Shown here piece by piece: positions 7,015-16,303 of a DNA stretch of 47,503 nucleotides. Source of the DNA: a virus. The translations under genes were made by a program, and so were the position numbers. Position 1 is the first letter of the stretch. Each line of letters begins with the position of its first letter. Where the stretch lies: the IMG/VR virus record IMGVR_UViG_3300000212_000001, positions 1 to 47,503 of that record. One strand, 5' to 3'. A model generated the notes under the pieces. That model did no database searches. It saw only the letters and a program-made list of their open reading frames with translations, and had not been told where the DNA came from.

Positions 7015-8738
7015 TTATATTTGAGAGAATTCGTTGGAAGAATTTTTTAGCTACTGGTGATAAATTTACTGAAATAATTTTAAATGAATGTGGCAGTACA
7101 TTGATTGTTGGTGAGAATGGTGCTGGGAAATCTACTATATTAGATGCGTTGACATTCGTGTTGTTTGGGAAATCATTTAGGAAGATTAATAAACCACAGA
7201 TAGTTAATTCTATTAATGGTAAAGATTGTGTAGTTGAAATAGAATTTAGTATTGGTGATAATGAATATAAAGTAATCCGTTCAATTAAACCTAGTATATT
7301 CAACATATATGTTAATGATAGGTTATTAGATCAGGATTCGAGAGTTAAAGATTCACAAAAATATTTAGAAGATAGTATATTAAAACTAAATTATAAGTCA
7401 TTTACACAGACGGTATTGTTGGGTTCGGCTACGTTTATACCATTTATGCAATTAAATACTTCTGATAGACGAGATATAATAGAAGATATATTAGACATTA
7501 AGATATTTTCTTATATGAATGATATTATAAAAAATAAGGAGTCATTGTGTAAGAATGACTTGATGGAAGTGTCTAGTAAACTTGACATATTAGAACATAA
7601 AGTATCATTACATAAGAAATTTATATCTGATAAACAGAAAAATACTACTGACATTATTAATAATAATAAGGAGAAGATTTCTCAAAAACAACAATTATTA
7701 AAAAACAATTCACTTGAAATTGATAGATTGGATAAGAATATATTGGATTTAAGGGATTCCTTTGATTTTAAAATAGATAAATTTAGGAAAAGGTTAAAGG
7801 GTATTAATAAAGTAAAATATAAGATGGATGCATCAAGAGATATGTTTACTAAGGTAATAGAATGGTTTTCTGATAAGAGTGAGTGTCCATCTTGTAAACA
7901 AGATATAAGTGATGAATATAAAAAAGTTATAATATCAGAGAATATTAATAAAATTGATAATATAACTGCATCGTCAATTGAGGTATCAGATGAGATATCC
8001 CGGGTAGAAGAGAGGATTACTAATCTTAATGATATACGATTGGAGTGTTCCGAGTTAGAAAACACCAGTTTAGAATATAGAATGACTAACAATTCATTAT
8101 TAAGTTCTATTGAGGATTTAAATAATGATAATAAAAGTATATTATCCGATGTAGTTTCAACTTCTGATTTGATAGATGAACTTGAATCCTATGAATATGA
8201 GTATGATGATTTTGTAGAACGAAAAAAAGAGTTAAGTAATGATAAACATCACTATTCTTTAGTTTCTAAAATATTGAATGATGATGGTGTTAAAATATCA
8301 ATTATAAAATATTATTTACCTAAAATTAATCATCTTATTAATGTGTATTTACATAAGATGAATTTTTATGTAAATTTTAAGTTAGATGCTAAGTTTTCTG
8401 AAACTATTGAGTCTATGAATCGTAATAAATTCACATATAGTTCGTTTTCTGAGGGTGAGAGGATGCGTATAGATTTAGCTCTTTTGTTCACATGGAGAGA
8501 TATTGCAAGGATGAAGAATAGTGTTAATACTAATTTGTTAATATTAGATGAGGTTTTTGATTCAAGCTTAGATACAAATGGTACTGATGATTTTTTGAAG
8601 TTAATAAGTAGTTTTGTTGATAGAAATGTCTTTATTATTTCTCATAAAGGTGATATTCTTTATGATAAGTTTGCAAAAACAATAACTTTTGAAAAAAAGA
8701 GAAACTTTAGTTTTATTAAGAAAGATGTTGACAAATAG
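7011..8738 (+). CDS. 46: Recombination nuclease ATPase gp46 (Rad50/SbcC-like)
   Basis: A 575-residue SMC-type ATPase that pairs with gp47 to resect DNA ends for recombination-dependent replication and host DNA breakdown. It has Walker A GENGAGKST (~35-43), long coiled-coil arms, a zinc-hook CPSC (~291-294) at the arm apex, the signature SFSEGERMR (~478) and Walker B LLILDEVFD (~507) with a following D-loop. The ATGA overlap with gp47 supports equimolar synthesis. A sigma70-like promoter begins inside its last codons. Confidence 0.95.
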   Translation: MIIFERIRWKNFLATGDKFTEIILNECGSTLIVGENGAGKSTILDALTFVLFGKSFRKINKPQIVNSINGKDCVVEIEFSIGDNEYKVIRSIKPSIFNIYVNDRLLDQDSRVKDSQKYLEDSILKLNYKSFTQTVLLGSATFIPFMQLNTSDRRDIIEDILDIKIFSYMNDIIKNKESLCKNDLMEVSSKLDILEHKVSLHKKFISDKQKNTTDIINNNKEKISQKQQLLKNNSLEIDRLDKNILDLRDSFDFKIDKFRKRLKGINKVKYKMDASRDMFTKVIEWFSDKSECPSCKQDISDEYKKVIISENINKIDNITASSIEVSDEISRVEERITNLNDIRLECSELENTSLEYRMTNNSLLSSIEDLNNDNKSILSDVVSTSDLIDELESYEYEYDDFVERKKELSNDKHHYSLVSKILNDDGVKISIIKYYLPKINHLINVYLHKMNFYVNFKLDAKFSETIESMNRNKFTYSSFSEGERMRIDLALLFTWRDIARMKNSVNTNLLILDEVFDSSLDTNGTDDFLKLISSFVDRNVFIISHKGDILYDKFAKTITFEKKRNFSFIKKDVDK

Positions 8739-8756
8739 GTAATTATGTGTTATACT
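8728..8756 (+). promoter_or_regulatory. Sigma70-like promoter for the gp45 replication block
   Basis: TTGACA (8728-8733), a 17-base spacer and TATACT (8751-8756) overlap the gp46 stop codon. Predicted transcription starts near 8763, just before the small gene at 8792 and gp45. It would boost the clamp, clamp-loader and polymerase operon independently of gp47/46. Confidence 0.8.
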
Positions 8757-8791
8757 TGTATTGATTAGGTGATAATTGAGGGATTAAACTA

Positions 8792-8962
8792 ATGTCTATG
8801 ACAAATATGATGAAACGAAAGCAATTAAAGAAGGTAAGACGGACGAAAGGAATTAAGAAGAATTACAATATTGAAAGGATGATTATGAAAAAGATGATAA
8901 AGATGAAAGATAGACAGATGATGATGCTTGAGAAATTAAAGGAGATTAATTATGAAAATTAG
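8792..8962 (+). CDS. Small highly basic Met/Lys-rich protein upstream of gp45
   Basis: An uninterrupted 56-codon frame starts at ATG 8792 with GAGGG about 8 bases upstream, directly after the 8728 promoter, and ends 11 bases inside gp45. The product is made almost wholly of Lys, Arg, Met and Ile (for example KRKQLKKVRRTKGIKK), so it is very basic and may bind nucleic acid or RNA polymerase. In T4 the same slot holds small genes including the polymerase-binding rpbA, but I see no sequence match to RpbA. Alternatively it is a coupling leader peptide for gp45. Confidence 0.6.
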   Translation: MSMTNMMKRKQLKKVRRTKGIKKNYNIERMIMKKMIKMKDRQMMMLEKLKEINYEN

Positions 8963-9665
8963 TGAAAAAACGCAACAAATATTGAGAAATTTCTCAACAA
9001 TTAACCCATCAATTTTGTTGAATAAAGGACATAGAATCACTTCTATGTCTATTATGAGGAATATAATAGTATCTTCTGATGTAGAAGAAAACTTCCCAAA
9101 TAAGATAGGAATATATGATTTACCAAGATTTCTATCTAATTTACAGATGTACCCAGAATTGGAATTTCATGATGATCACATTATGATGTTTTCTGAAGAT
9201 AGACGATATGAGTTTAGAACCACAGATGAGAAGGTTATAGTTCATCCTAAAAAAACATTTAAATTAGAAGGTTCTGAATTTAATACAGATGAGAGTAAGG
9301 AATTCCCAGAAGTCCTTTTTTCAGTAAATTTAACTGAAGCTAGTTTGAGTCGTATTAAAAAAGTATCAACCATCAATTCTTTACCAGATTATGCATTAAT
9401 GACTGATGGTGGTATTATTTATTTTGTTGCATTAGATAAAAAGAATAGCATGAGTGATGTGTCTAGAGAGCCAGTTGGGGAATCTACTGATGATTTTAAA
9501 ATATATTTCAAATCTGATAATTTTAAATTATATGACGGTACTTATAAAATTAGTGTATCAAGTATAAGTGAAAAGGGGAGTGGGTTGTCTACTTTTAAAA
9601 ATGAGAATGAATTATTACAATATTGGGTAGCTATAGAGAGTGATTCATATTATAATAAAGTTTAA
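8952..9665 (+). CDS. 45: DNA polymerase sliding clamp gp45
   Basis: A 237-residue protein of T4 gp45 size, starting MKISEKTQQILRNFSTINPSI with LLNKGHRITSMS, the typical N-terminus of phage clamps. The trimeric ring tethers gp43 polymerase and also acts as a mobile activator of gp55-dependent late transcription, linking replication to late genes. AAAGGAG lies upstream of the ATG. It overlaps the small basic gene by 11 bases and is followed by the clamp loader gp44-gp62, as in T4. Confidence 0.93.
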   Translation: MKISEKTQQILRNFSTINPSILLNKGHRITSMSIMRNIIVSSDVEENFPNKIGIYDLPRFLSNLQMYPELEFHDDHIMMFSEDRRYEFRTTDEKVIVHPKKTFKLEGSEFNTDESKEFPEVLFSVNLTEASLSRIKKVSTINSLPDYALMTDGGIIYFVALDKKNSMSDVSREPVGESTDDFKIYFKSDNFKLYDGTYKISVSSISEKGSGLSTFKNENELLQYWVAIESDSYYNKV

Positions 9666-9682
9666 TATGGTTGGAGTATATT

Positions 9683-10612
9683 ATGAACGATAATTTTTTG
9701 TGGGTTGAGAAATATAGACCTAAGACAATAGAAAATTGTGTATTATCACCAGATATTAAGAAGATATTTACTGATATAATTTCTTCTAAAGTTATGCCTA
9801 ATTTATTATTATCTGGTGGTCCTGGTGTAGGAAAAACTACAGTAGCTAAGGCACTATGTGAAGAGTTGGATTATGATTATCTTTTTATAAATGGAACGGA
9901 AGACAATGGTATTGATGGTATAAGAACCACATTACGTCAGTATGCATCTTCTGTGTCGTTGGATGGTAGGTTTAAAGTAATCATTATTGACGAGGCTGAT
10001 TATTTATCATGGGCAGCACAACCAGCGTTGCGTGGATTTATTGAGGAATTTTCAGATAACTGTCGGTTTATTTTCACGTGTAATTTTAAAAACAAGATAA
10101 TAGATCCATTGCATAGTAGATGTACTGTTGTTGAATTTAAAATCACTAATAAGGAAAAACCTAAAATTGCAAAAAGATTTTACAATAGAGTATGTGAAAT
10201 TTTGACAAAAGAGGGTGTTGAATATGATTCTGCCGCAGTAAGGGATGTACTTATGAAACATTTCCCTGATTGGAGACGGACGTTAAATGAATTGCAGTCA
10301 TATTCTAATGATGGAAAGATTGATGTTGATATTATATCAGAAACGTGTGATATTAGTGATCTTTGTGTTTCATTAAAAAATAAGAAATTTACTGAAATGA
10401 GGAAATGGGTTGTTGTTAATTCTTCTGTTGACTGCAATCAAGTTTTTAAAATGATATATGATGGATTATATAATTATATTGAGAGTCAGTCAATCCCAGA
10501 TGCGGTAATTATATTGGGAGACTACCAGTATAAATCTTCATTTGTGGTTAATCAAGAGATTAATTTAGTTGCTTGTTTGACGGAATTGATGTGTAATTGT
10601 GATTGGAAGTGA
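9683..10612 (+). CDS. 44: Clamp loader large subunit gp44 (AAA+ ATPase)
   Basis: An AAA+ ATPase of about 309 residues, the ATPase of the gp44/62 clamp loader. Visible features are the N-terminal FLWVEKYRPKTIENCVL, Walker A GGPGVGKTT (~44-52), Walker B IIDEAD (~100) and the SRC arginine-finger motif in DPLHSRCTVVEF. I place the start at ATG 9683 with GGAG 6 bases upstream; the frame can be extended to TTG 9671, but that removes the ribosome site. gp62 follows after 3 bases. Confidence 0.95.
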   Translation: MNDNFLWVEKYRPKTIENCVLSPDIKKIFTDIISSKVMPNLLLSGGPGVGKTTVAKALCEELDYDYLFINGTEDNGIDGIRTTLRQYASSVSLDGRFKVIIIDEADYLSWAAQPALRGFIEEFSDNCRFIFTCNFKNKIIDPLHSRCTVVEFKITNKEKPKIAKRFYNRVCEILTKEGVEYDSAAVRDVLMKHFPDWRRTLNELQSYSNDGKIDVDIISETCDISDLCVSLKNKKFTEMRKWVVVNSSVDCNQVFKMIYDGLYNYIESQSIPDAVIILGDYQYKSSFVVNQEINLVACLTELMCNCDWK

Positions 10613-10615
10613 TTT

Positions 10616-11017
10616 ATGTCAAACGAACATAAAAAGTATGATTTATTTAAAGGTTATGCAAATTCTATATCGTATACTAAAACTAATTTATTAGACACTG
10701 ATGATGAGTTATGGGAAAGTAATTATAGTCCTTATATGGTAAATAAAATATTTTCTATGTATAAGGATACTATATTATATGCTAATGAAATGAATAAACT
10801 ACCGCATTTAGATAATAAAATGCAATATGACTATTTACTAAATATAATACGGTCAAAGAAACGATTTACATCTTGGCCAAAAAAAACACAACACAAGGAT
10901 TTTGAGTTAGTTAAAGAGTATTATAGTTATAGTGATAAGAAAACTGAGGATATTATTGGAATTTTAACTGAATCTCAAATTAATTATATTAAGGATATTA
11001 TGTATAAGGGTGATTGA
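10616..11017 (+). CDS. 62: Clamp loader small subunit gp62
   Basis: A 133-residue protein in the invariant slot between gp44 and regA. It resembles gp62 in its YDLFKGYANSISYTKTNLLD start and the YSPYMVNKIFSMYKDTILYANEMN region. gp62 is the single non-ATPase subunit that joins the gp44 tetramer in opening and loading the gp45 ring. At 133 residues it is shorter than T4 gp62 (187). The identification depends on both position and motif. Confidence 0.88.
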   Translation: MSNEHKKYDLFKGYANSISYTKTNLLDTDDELWESNYSPYMVNKIFSMYKDTILYANEMNKLPHLDNKMQYDYLLNIIRSKKRFTSWPKKTQHKDFELVKEYYSYSDKKTEDIIGILTESQINYIKDIMYKGD

Positions 11018-11034
11018 ATTGGGAGTAAAGGGAC

Positions 11035-11427
11035 ATGATGAGTGTAGTAGATAGTTTAGTTGAAGTTAGTTTGATAGAGGATGATGATTTTTTAAGAGTA
11101 ATAGAAACATTGACACGGATTGGGGTTTCGTCAAAACGAGAAAAGAAATTATTTCAGTCATGTCATATTCTGCATAAAAAAGATAAGTATTATATAGTTC
11201 ATTTTAAGGAGTTATTTTTATTAGATGGCAAACCTTCAGACTTTACTGATAATGATAGAAGTAGACGAAATAAGATAGTTTCGTTATTAGAAGAGTGGGG
11301 ATTAGTAGAAGTCGTTAGAGCTGATGTTTTTCCTGACGCACCTATATCTCAAATAAAGGTGATACCATATAAAGAGAAAGAGGAATGGGAATTGATACCA
11401 AAGTATAATATAGGTAAACGAAAGTAA
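11035..11427 (+). CDS. regA: Translational repressor RegA
   Basis: This 130-residue protein matches T4 RegA along its length: DDFLRVIETLTRIGV, LFQSCHILHKKDKYYIVHFKELF (residues ~40-63), RRNKIVSLLEEWGLVEVV and the ending EEWELIPKYNIGKRK. RegA binds AU-rich ribosome binding sites of early phage messages and represses their translation, including its own. It lies between gp62 and the polymerase as in T4. Two ATG codons in a row (11035, 11038) follow AAAGGG; either may serve. Confidence 0.95.
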   Translation: MMSVVDSLVEVSLIEDDDFLRVIETLTRIGVSSKREKKLFQSCHILHKKDKYYIVHFKELFLLDGKPSDFTDNDRSRRNKIVSLLEEWGLVEVVRADVFPDAPISQIKVIPYKEKEEWELIPKYNIGKRK

Positions 11428-11428
11428 T

Positions 11429-11701
11429 ATGAAGGTTGAAGATGAGTTGGATTCTCTACTTAAAGAATACAAGTTGGAGAATGACAAATTTTTAAAAAGT
11501 AATTATTCCGCTTCTATACGAGTAAGAAGTATTCTTAGGGAAGTGATACGTATTTGTGAGACAAGGAGACAAGAGATTCTTGAAGAAAGAGAGTGGATTG
11601 TTTCTACATATGGTGAGGGTGATTATGTTGGTGAACATGCCAGAAGGATGGCAAGAAAATATGGACTTAAAGAAGGTGAGTCTTATGATTGGGAAAATTG
11701 A
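11429..11701 (+). CDS. Conserved phage protein, possibly small nucleoid/histone-like
   Basis: A 90-residue, charged, helical protein starting one base after the regA stop. The stretch SNYSASIRVRSILREVIRICETRRQEI (residues ~24-50) recalls the helical repeat of small histone-H1/Hc1-like proteins seen in marine T4-like phages, but the match is weak and lacks the Lys/Ala-rich tail. Function is unassigned. Its place between regA and the DNA polymerase suggests a replication or regulatory role. Confidence 0.75.
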   Translation: MKVEDELDSLLKEYKLENDKFLKSNYSASIRVRSILREVIRICETRRQEILEEREWIVSTYGEGDYVGEHARRMARKYGLKEGESYDWEN

Positions 11702-11722
11702 TTTAATTAATGGGAGAGTGTA

Positions 11723-11974
11723 ATGAGTAATAACTATGTAAATAATTTGTTTATGAGAACTATGATACGTAAGTATGAGTATGAGAGAGATGATGCTATA
11801 GCACATATTAAAAATTTGTTTGATAATCCAGTTGCATCAGATAAAACTTTCGGCGAACCATCCATCACTGATGAGTTGGACTCATGGTTGTCGAAATTGA
11901 GTGATGCTGAAAATAAATTAAAAAGTTTGTTAGTACATTTCGCACAAAAAGACGAAGAAACAAATAGTGAGTAA
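11723..11974 (+). CDS. Conserved hypothetical phage protein
   Basis: An 83-residue protein with GGGAGAG upstream of the ATG. The N-terminal MRTMIRKYEYERDDAIAHIKNLFDNP and the C-terminal ELDSWLSKLSDAENKLKSL form two likely helices, a pattern I associate with unnamed small proteins near the polymerase gene in marine T4-like phages. No catalytic motif is visible. It overlaps the next gene by 8 bases. Confidence 0.78.
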   Translation: MSNNYVNNLFMRTMIRKYEYERDDAIAHIKNLFDNPVASDKTFGEPSITDELDSWLSKLSDAENKLKSLLVHFAQKDEETNSE

Positions 11975-12308
11975 TATTAAAGTTATACGGTTTATATCTG
12001 GTGAGGAATTGATGGGTGAAATTGTAGAGTCTGAAGGTACATATGAATTAAAAAACATATGTCAATTGGCTGCATCATATTCAGATCCAACTACAGCTAC
12101 TGCTAGGATTGGATTGTCACCATATATGCCTTATACTAATGCAAAAGATAGTATTGTTGTAGATGCGACATTTGTTGCGTTTATTGTTGATCCTGTTGTT
12201 GATTTATTGAATGAGTATAATAAGATATTTGGTGTTGGTATTATTGTTCCTAGTGAGAAAGATATAATTAAACCTAAAGGCGGGTCTAATGCGTATGTTA
12301 AAATATAA
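11967..12308 (+). CDS. Sm-like (LSm/Hfq-fold) phage protein
   Basis: A 113-residue protein starting at GTG 11967 inside the previous gene. The sequence VIRFISGEELMGEIVESEGTYELKNICQL, then LSPYMPYTNA, FVAFIVDPVVDLLNEYNKIFGVGIIVP, matches a conserved small beta-barrel family of marine T4-like phages that resembles LSm/Hfq proteins (a first strand with SGEE..G, then short strands). It is therefore a candidate RNA-binding protein, and it stands directly before the polymerase gene near regA. RNA binding is inference. A distant relative is encoded at 4963. Confidence 0.75.
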   Translation: MSNIKVIRFISGEELMGEIVESEGTYELKNICQLAASYSDPTTATARIGLSPYMPYTNAKDSIVVDATFVAFIVDPVVDLLNEYNKIFGVGIIVPSEKDIIKPKGGSNAYVKI

Positions 12309-12330
12309 TTAAATTTAAATAAGGTATATT

Positions 12331-14847
12331 ATGAGTTTTTATACATCTGTTGAGAAAGTGGGCAATAATATATTATATTGCGGATACGATGATGGTGGTA
12401 ATGTGGTTAAATATAAAGAATATTATAAACCCACGTTATATGTTACAAATAATAATAATTCTGATAGTCCATGGAAAACCATTAGTGGTGAATCTGTATC
12501 AGAACTATCTTTTGATAATATGAAAGATTCTCATGAGTTTATGAAGAAATATGAGAACGTGGATAGTTTTAATGTTTATGGTATGAGTAATTATATATCA
12601 CAATATATTAATGATAAACATGATGGTGTTATTGAATTTGATACTGATTTAATTAATGTAACTAATATTGATATTGAAGTTGATTCTGATGATGGGTTTC
12701 CTGATCCGACTCAAGCAAAATTCCCAATAACAGCTATAACAGTTAAAGATAATTCAAATATATACTATGTGTTTGGGTTTGGTGAATATTCGGTGAAGGA
12801 TTCAATCCATGATCATTTAGATATAGAATATATTAAATGTGATGATGAGGGTGATTTATTAAGTAAGTTTATAAAATTTTTATCAAGTGATGGACATGTT
12901 CCTGATGTTATTACTGGATGGAATATTAAGTTTTTTGACATACCATATATAGTTAATCGTAGTATTAGATTATTTAGTGACTCTTTTATGAAAAAGATAT
13001 CACCATGGAATATGGTTAGTCAAAGAACCACATTAAAGATGGGTAAGGAACATCCATATTATGTTATATACGGTATTCAACAGATTGATTATATAGATTT
13101 ATATCGTAAATTCACATATAAAAATTTAGAGTCATATAGACTTGATCATGTTGCTTATGTCGAACTTGGTGATCGTAAATTACAATATCATGAATATACT
13201 GATCTTCATGATTTATACACGAACAATTTTCAATTATATATTGATTATAATATAAAAGATGTTGAAATTGTAGATAGGTTGGATGTTAAATTACAATTGA
13301 TGGATCTGTGTTTTAATATTGCATATAAGGGTGGTGTTAATTATGAAACTGCGTTTGGTACTACTGTAATATGGGATTCATTAATTTATCGGCTTTTATC
13401 ATCACAAAAAATGGTACCTCCACCAAAGAAAGAAAATATAAAGAGTACGTTTGCTGGTGGGTATGTTAAAACCCCATTTATTGGTAAACATGAGTGGATT
13501 GTATCTTTTGATTTGAATAGTTTATATCCTATGTTATTACAACAATATAATATGTCACCCGAAACTATATTGCCGTTAGTTACTAGTGGTGTTGATGTAG
13601 ATAGTTGTTTAAGTATGATGGATTTTGATAGGCAGTATGGTTCTACTGAATCTACTATGGCGGCAAATGGCACTCATTATAAGACAGATGTTCTTGGGGT
13701 AATACCATCTGTAATTGATAAATTATATTCTGAACGAAGTGTTATTAAGAAGAATATGATTAAACTCAAAAAACAACGTGAGGGTGTTCAACATGGTAAG
13801 TTGGATAATCAGATTTCTTCATTACATAATCAGCAATTAGCTATTAAGATTATGATGAATTCATTATATGGTGCGTTAGGTAATCCTTATTTTAGATATT
13901 ATGATTTACGAGTTGCAGAGGGTGTTACTTTGTCTGGTCAGTTATCTATTAAGTGGGCGGAGAAATATATGAATGAATATCTTAATAAGATAATGGGTAT
14001 TGGTTCTGAGGATTATGTGATTGCAATTGATACTGATTCTTTATATGTTGACTTTAAACCGCTAGTGACTAAATTGGGATTGGATACATCTAATAAAAAT
14101 AAAGTGGTTGATGTTTTAGATAAGATATGTGGTGATAAGTTTGAACCAATGTTAGAATCTGCATATAAAGACTTGTATAATTATATGTATGGGTATGAAA
14201 ATAAGATGGTTATGTCCCGTGAAGTTATTGCCGATGCTGGTATATGGACTGCAAAGAAGAGATATATATTAAATGTATATGATGATGAGGGGGTTAGATA
14301 TACAACTCCGAAATTAAAGATGATGGGTATAGAGGCTGTTAGAAGTTCTACACCTGAATGTTGCAGAGATAAAATCAAAGAATCTTTAAAAATAATTCTT
14401 TCTAACACCAATGATGAGTTAATAGAGTTTATTGACGAATTCAAAGAACAATTTAAAAAAATGAATATAGTGGATATATCATTTCCACGCGGTATTAATG
14501 CTATTAATAAGTATTATAATTCTAGAGATGTTTATATAAAGGGTACTCCTATACATGTAAAGGGTGCTTTATTTTATAATCATTTATTGAAAGAACTTGG
14601 TTTGGTTGGTAAATATCAAGAAATAAAATCTGGGGATAAGATAAAATTTTGTTATTTATCTGAACCAAATCCTATTCATAATAACACCATATCCATGTTG
14701 GATGTGTTGCCACCAGAATTTAAATTAGATACGTATATCAATTATGAACTTCAGTTTATTAAAACGTTTTTAGATCCAATTAAAACTATAACGGATGCTA
14801 TAGGGTGGTCAGTAGAACGTAGGAATGTTTTAGATGATTTTTTATAA
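12331..14847 (+). CDS. 43: DNA polymerase gp43 (family B)
   Basis: The replicative polymerase, 838 residues, somewhat shorter than T4 gp43 (898). Proofreading exonuclease: Exo I IDIEVDSD (~111-118) and Exo III around YNIKDVEIVDRL (~303-314). Polymerase: motif A SFDLNSLYP (~392-400), motif B KIMMNSLYGALGNP (~505-518), motif C AIDTDSLYVDF (~565-575) and KKRY (~643). The C-terminus, IGWSVERRNVLDDFL, ends in a short hydrophobic tail of the type that binds the gp45 clamp. AAGG precedes the ATG. There are no inteins, introns or splits, unlike some T4-like polymerases. Confidence 0.97.
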   Translation: MSFYTSVEKVGNNILYCGYDDGGNVVKYKEYYKPTLYVTNNNNSDSPWKTISGESVSELSFDNMKDSHEFMKKYENVDSFNVYGMSNYISQYINDKHDGVIEFDTDLINVTNIDIEVDSDDGFPDPTQAKFPITAITVKDNSNIYYVFGFGEYSVKDSIHDHLDIEYIKCDDEGDLLSKFIKFLSSDGHVPDVITGWNIKFFDIPYIVNRSIRLFSDSFMKKISPWNMVSQRTTLKMGKEHPYYVIYGIQQIDYIDLYRKFTYKNLESYRLDHVAYVELGDRKLQYHEYTDLHDLYTNNFQLYIDYNIKDVEIVDRLDVKLQLMDLCFNIAYKGGVNYETAFGTTVIWDSLIYRLLSSQKMVPPPKKENIKSTFAGGYVKTPFIGKHEWIVSFDLNSLYPMLLQQYNMSPETILPLVTSGVDVDSCLSMMDFDRQYGSTESTMAANGTHYKTDVLGVIPSVIDKLYSERSVIKKNMIKLKKQREGVQHGKLDNQISSLHNQQLAIKIMMNSLYGALGNPYFRYYDLRVAEGVTLSGQLSIKWAEKYMNEYLNKIMGIGSEDYVIAIDTDSLYVDFKPLVTKLGLDTSNKNKVVDVLDKICGDKFEPMLESAYKDLYNYMYGYENKMVMSREVIADAGIWTAKKRYILNVYDDEGVRYTTPKLKMMGIEAVRSSTPECCRDKIKESLKIILSNTNDELIEFIDEFKEQFKKMNIVDISFPRGINAINKYYNSRDVYIKGTPIHVKGALFYNHLLKELGLVGKYQEIKSGDKIKFCYLSEPNPIHNNTISMLDVLPPEFKLDTYINYELQFIKTFLDPIKTITDAIGWSVERRNVLDDFL

Positions 14848-14859
14848 AGGAGATTGTGT

Positions 14860-15912
14860 ATGGGTTTAATGGAAAGAATGAGGAAGAATTCCACGTTGCA
14901 GGATAGAATTTCTGTATTGCAAGATTCTATTTATTTGAATAACAATGATGTGGTGACTACTAAAGTTCCTGCTATTAATATTGCTTTTTCTGGAAGTCCT
15001 TTTGGTGGATTTAGTTCTGGGTTAACTATGATTGCTGGACCATCAAAACATTTTAAGACGGCATTTGGTTTATTATGTATGAAATCTTATATGGATAAGT
15101 ATGAAGAGTCTATATGTATATTTTATGACAGCGAATTTGGTACACCGCAATCATATTTTGATACATTTGAGATTGATACGAGTAGAGTGTTGCATGTTCC
15201 TGTTACAGATTTAGAGGAACTTAAATTTGATATTATGAAACAAGTGAAGGAAATCAGTCGTGATGATAGAATATTTATTATGATAGATTCTGTTGGTAAT
15301 TTAGCATCGAAAAAAGAGGTAGATGATGCCCATGCAGAGAAGAGTGCTGCTGATATGACAAGGGCAAAACAATTCAAGTCATTATTTAGGATGGTTACAC
15401 CACATCTTACATTAAATGACATTCCAATGATTGTTATTAATCATACGTATGACACACAAGAAATGTTTTCAAAACAAGTGGTGTCTGGTGGTAAGGGTGC
15501 ATATTATTCTTCCGATAATATATGGATTGTTGGTAGACAACAAGATAAAACTGGTTCTGATCTGACGGGTTATAATTTTATAATTAATATAGAGAAATCT
15601 AGGTATGTTAAAGAGAAATCGAAGATACCTATAAATGTTTCCTTTGAGGATGGATTGGATAGATGGTCTGGGTTACTTGACATGGCGGTGGATTGTGGTA
15701 TAATAAAGAGATCCGGTGGTTGGTATAATCTTATTGATTTAGAAACTGGTGAGATTGTAGATAAAAAGTTTAGGGGGTCTACTACGAATAATATAGAATT
15801 TTGGAAACCTATATTACAATCTGATAAATTTTTAACATTTTTAAGTAATAAATATTGTATTTCTAGTAATAAAAAACTTATTACAGATACTGATTATCTG
15901 TTTAATGATTGA
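14860..15912 (+). CDS. uvsX: UvsX recombinase (RecA-like)
   Basis: About 350 residues, matching T4 UvsX: Walker A GPSKHFKT (~60-67), FYDSEFGTPQSYF (~88), IDSVGNLASKKEVDDA (~144), MTRAKQFKSLFRMVTPHL and INHTYDTQEMFSKQVVSGG (~190-208). It catalyses strand exchange for recombination-dependent replication together with UvsY and UvsW. The ATG at 14860 follows AAAGGAG at 7 bases; an upstream in-frame TTG at 14854 is too close to that site. It is followed with almost no gap by a small acidic protein gene and then gp41. Confidence 0.96.
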   Translation: MGLMERMRKNSTLQDRISVLQDSIYLNNNDVVTTKVPAINIAFSGSPFGGFSSGLTMIAGPSKHFKTAFGLLCMKSYMDKYEESICIFYDSEFGTPQSYFDTFEIDTSRVLHVPVTDLEELKFDIMKQVKEISRDDRIFIMIDSVGNLASKKEVDDAHAEKSAADMTRAKQFKSLFRMVTPHLTLNDIPMIVINHTYDTQEMFSKQVVSGGKGAYYSSDNIWIVGRQQDKTGSDLTGYNFIINIEKSRYVKEKSKIPINVSFEDGLDRWSGLLDMAVDCGIIKRSGGWYNLIDLETGEIVDKKFRGSTTNNIEFWKPILQSDKFLTFLSNKYCISSNKKLITDTDYLFND

Positions 15913-15922
15913 TGGGGGTGAT

Positions 15923-16303
15923 ATGGATGAACGATTGAGTGAATGTGCTAATGTTATGTTATCTGATGACGTAGTAAATGAATTTAAAGAATTATTTGAA
16001 GTTGTAGAAAACGATAATTTTGATTATTATGCTGTTAAACTTTCTAAGGGGGAATATGTAGATGTTGTTTATAAATATGGTAGTATTGAACCCGAAGAAA
16101 CTGAGGATAGATTAAATATACAATTTGAATATAATGTGTTGGTTGGTAATTCGGAATATACCATAGAACAATTAGATGAATCTGACGAATTTAAAATAGT
16201 TGTTGGTAAGATTTTGAATTTTTTATTATATGAATATTTAGACAATAAAGAGAGTGAAGATGAGTCTGACGGAATTGACAATATTGAAGAATCTGATAAA
16301 TAA
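15923..16303 (+). CDS. Acidic conserved phage protein between uvsX and gp41
   Basis: About 126 residues, strongly acidic, ending in a Glu/Asp/Ser-rich tail. GGGGG lies just before ATG 15923, which I prefer to an earlier ATG at 15905. I do not recognise a domain. It overlaps the helicase gene gp41 by 44 bases, an unusually long coupling. This supports co-translation and perhaps a physical partnership with recombinase or helicase, which is inference. Confidence 0.75.
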   Translation: MDERLSECANVMLSDDVVNEFKELFEVVENDNFDYYAVKLSKGEYVDVVYKYGSIEPEETEDRLNIQFEYNVLVGNSEYTIEQLDESDEFKIVVGKILNFLLYEYLDNKESEDESDGIDNIEESDK

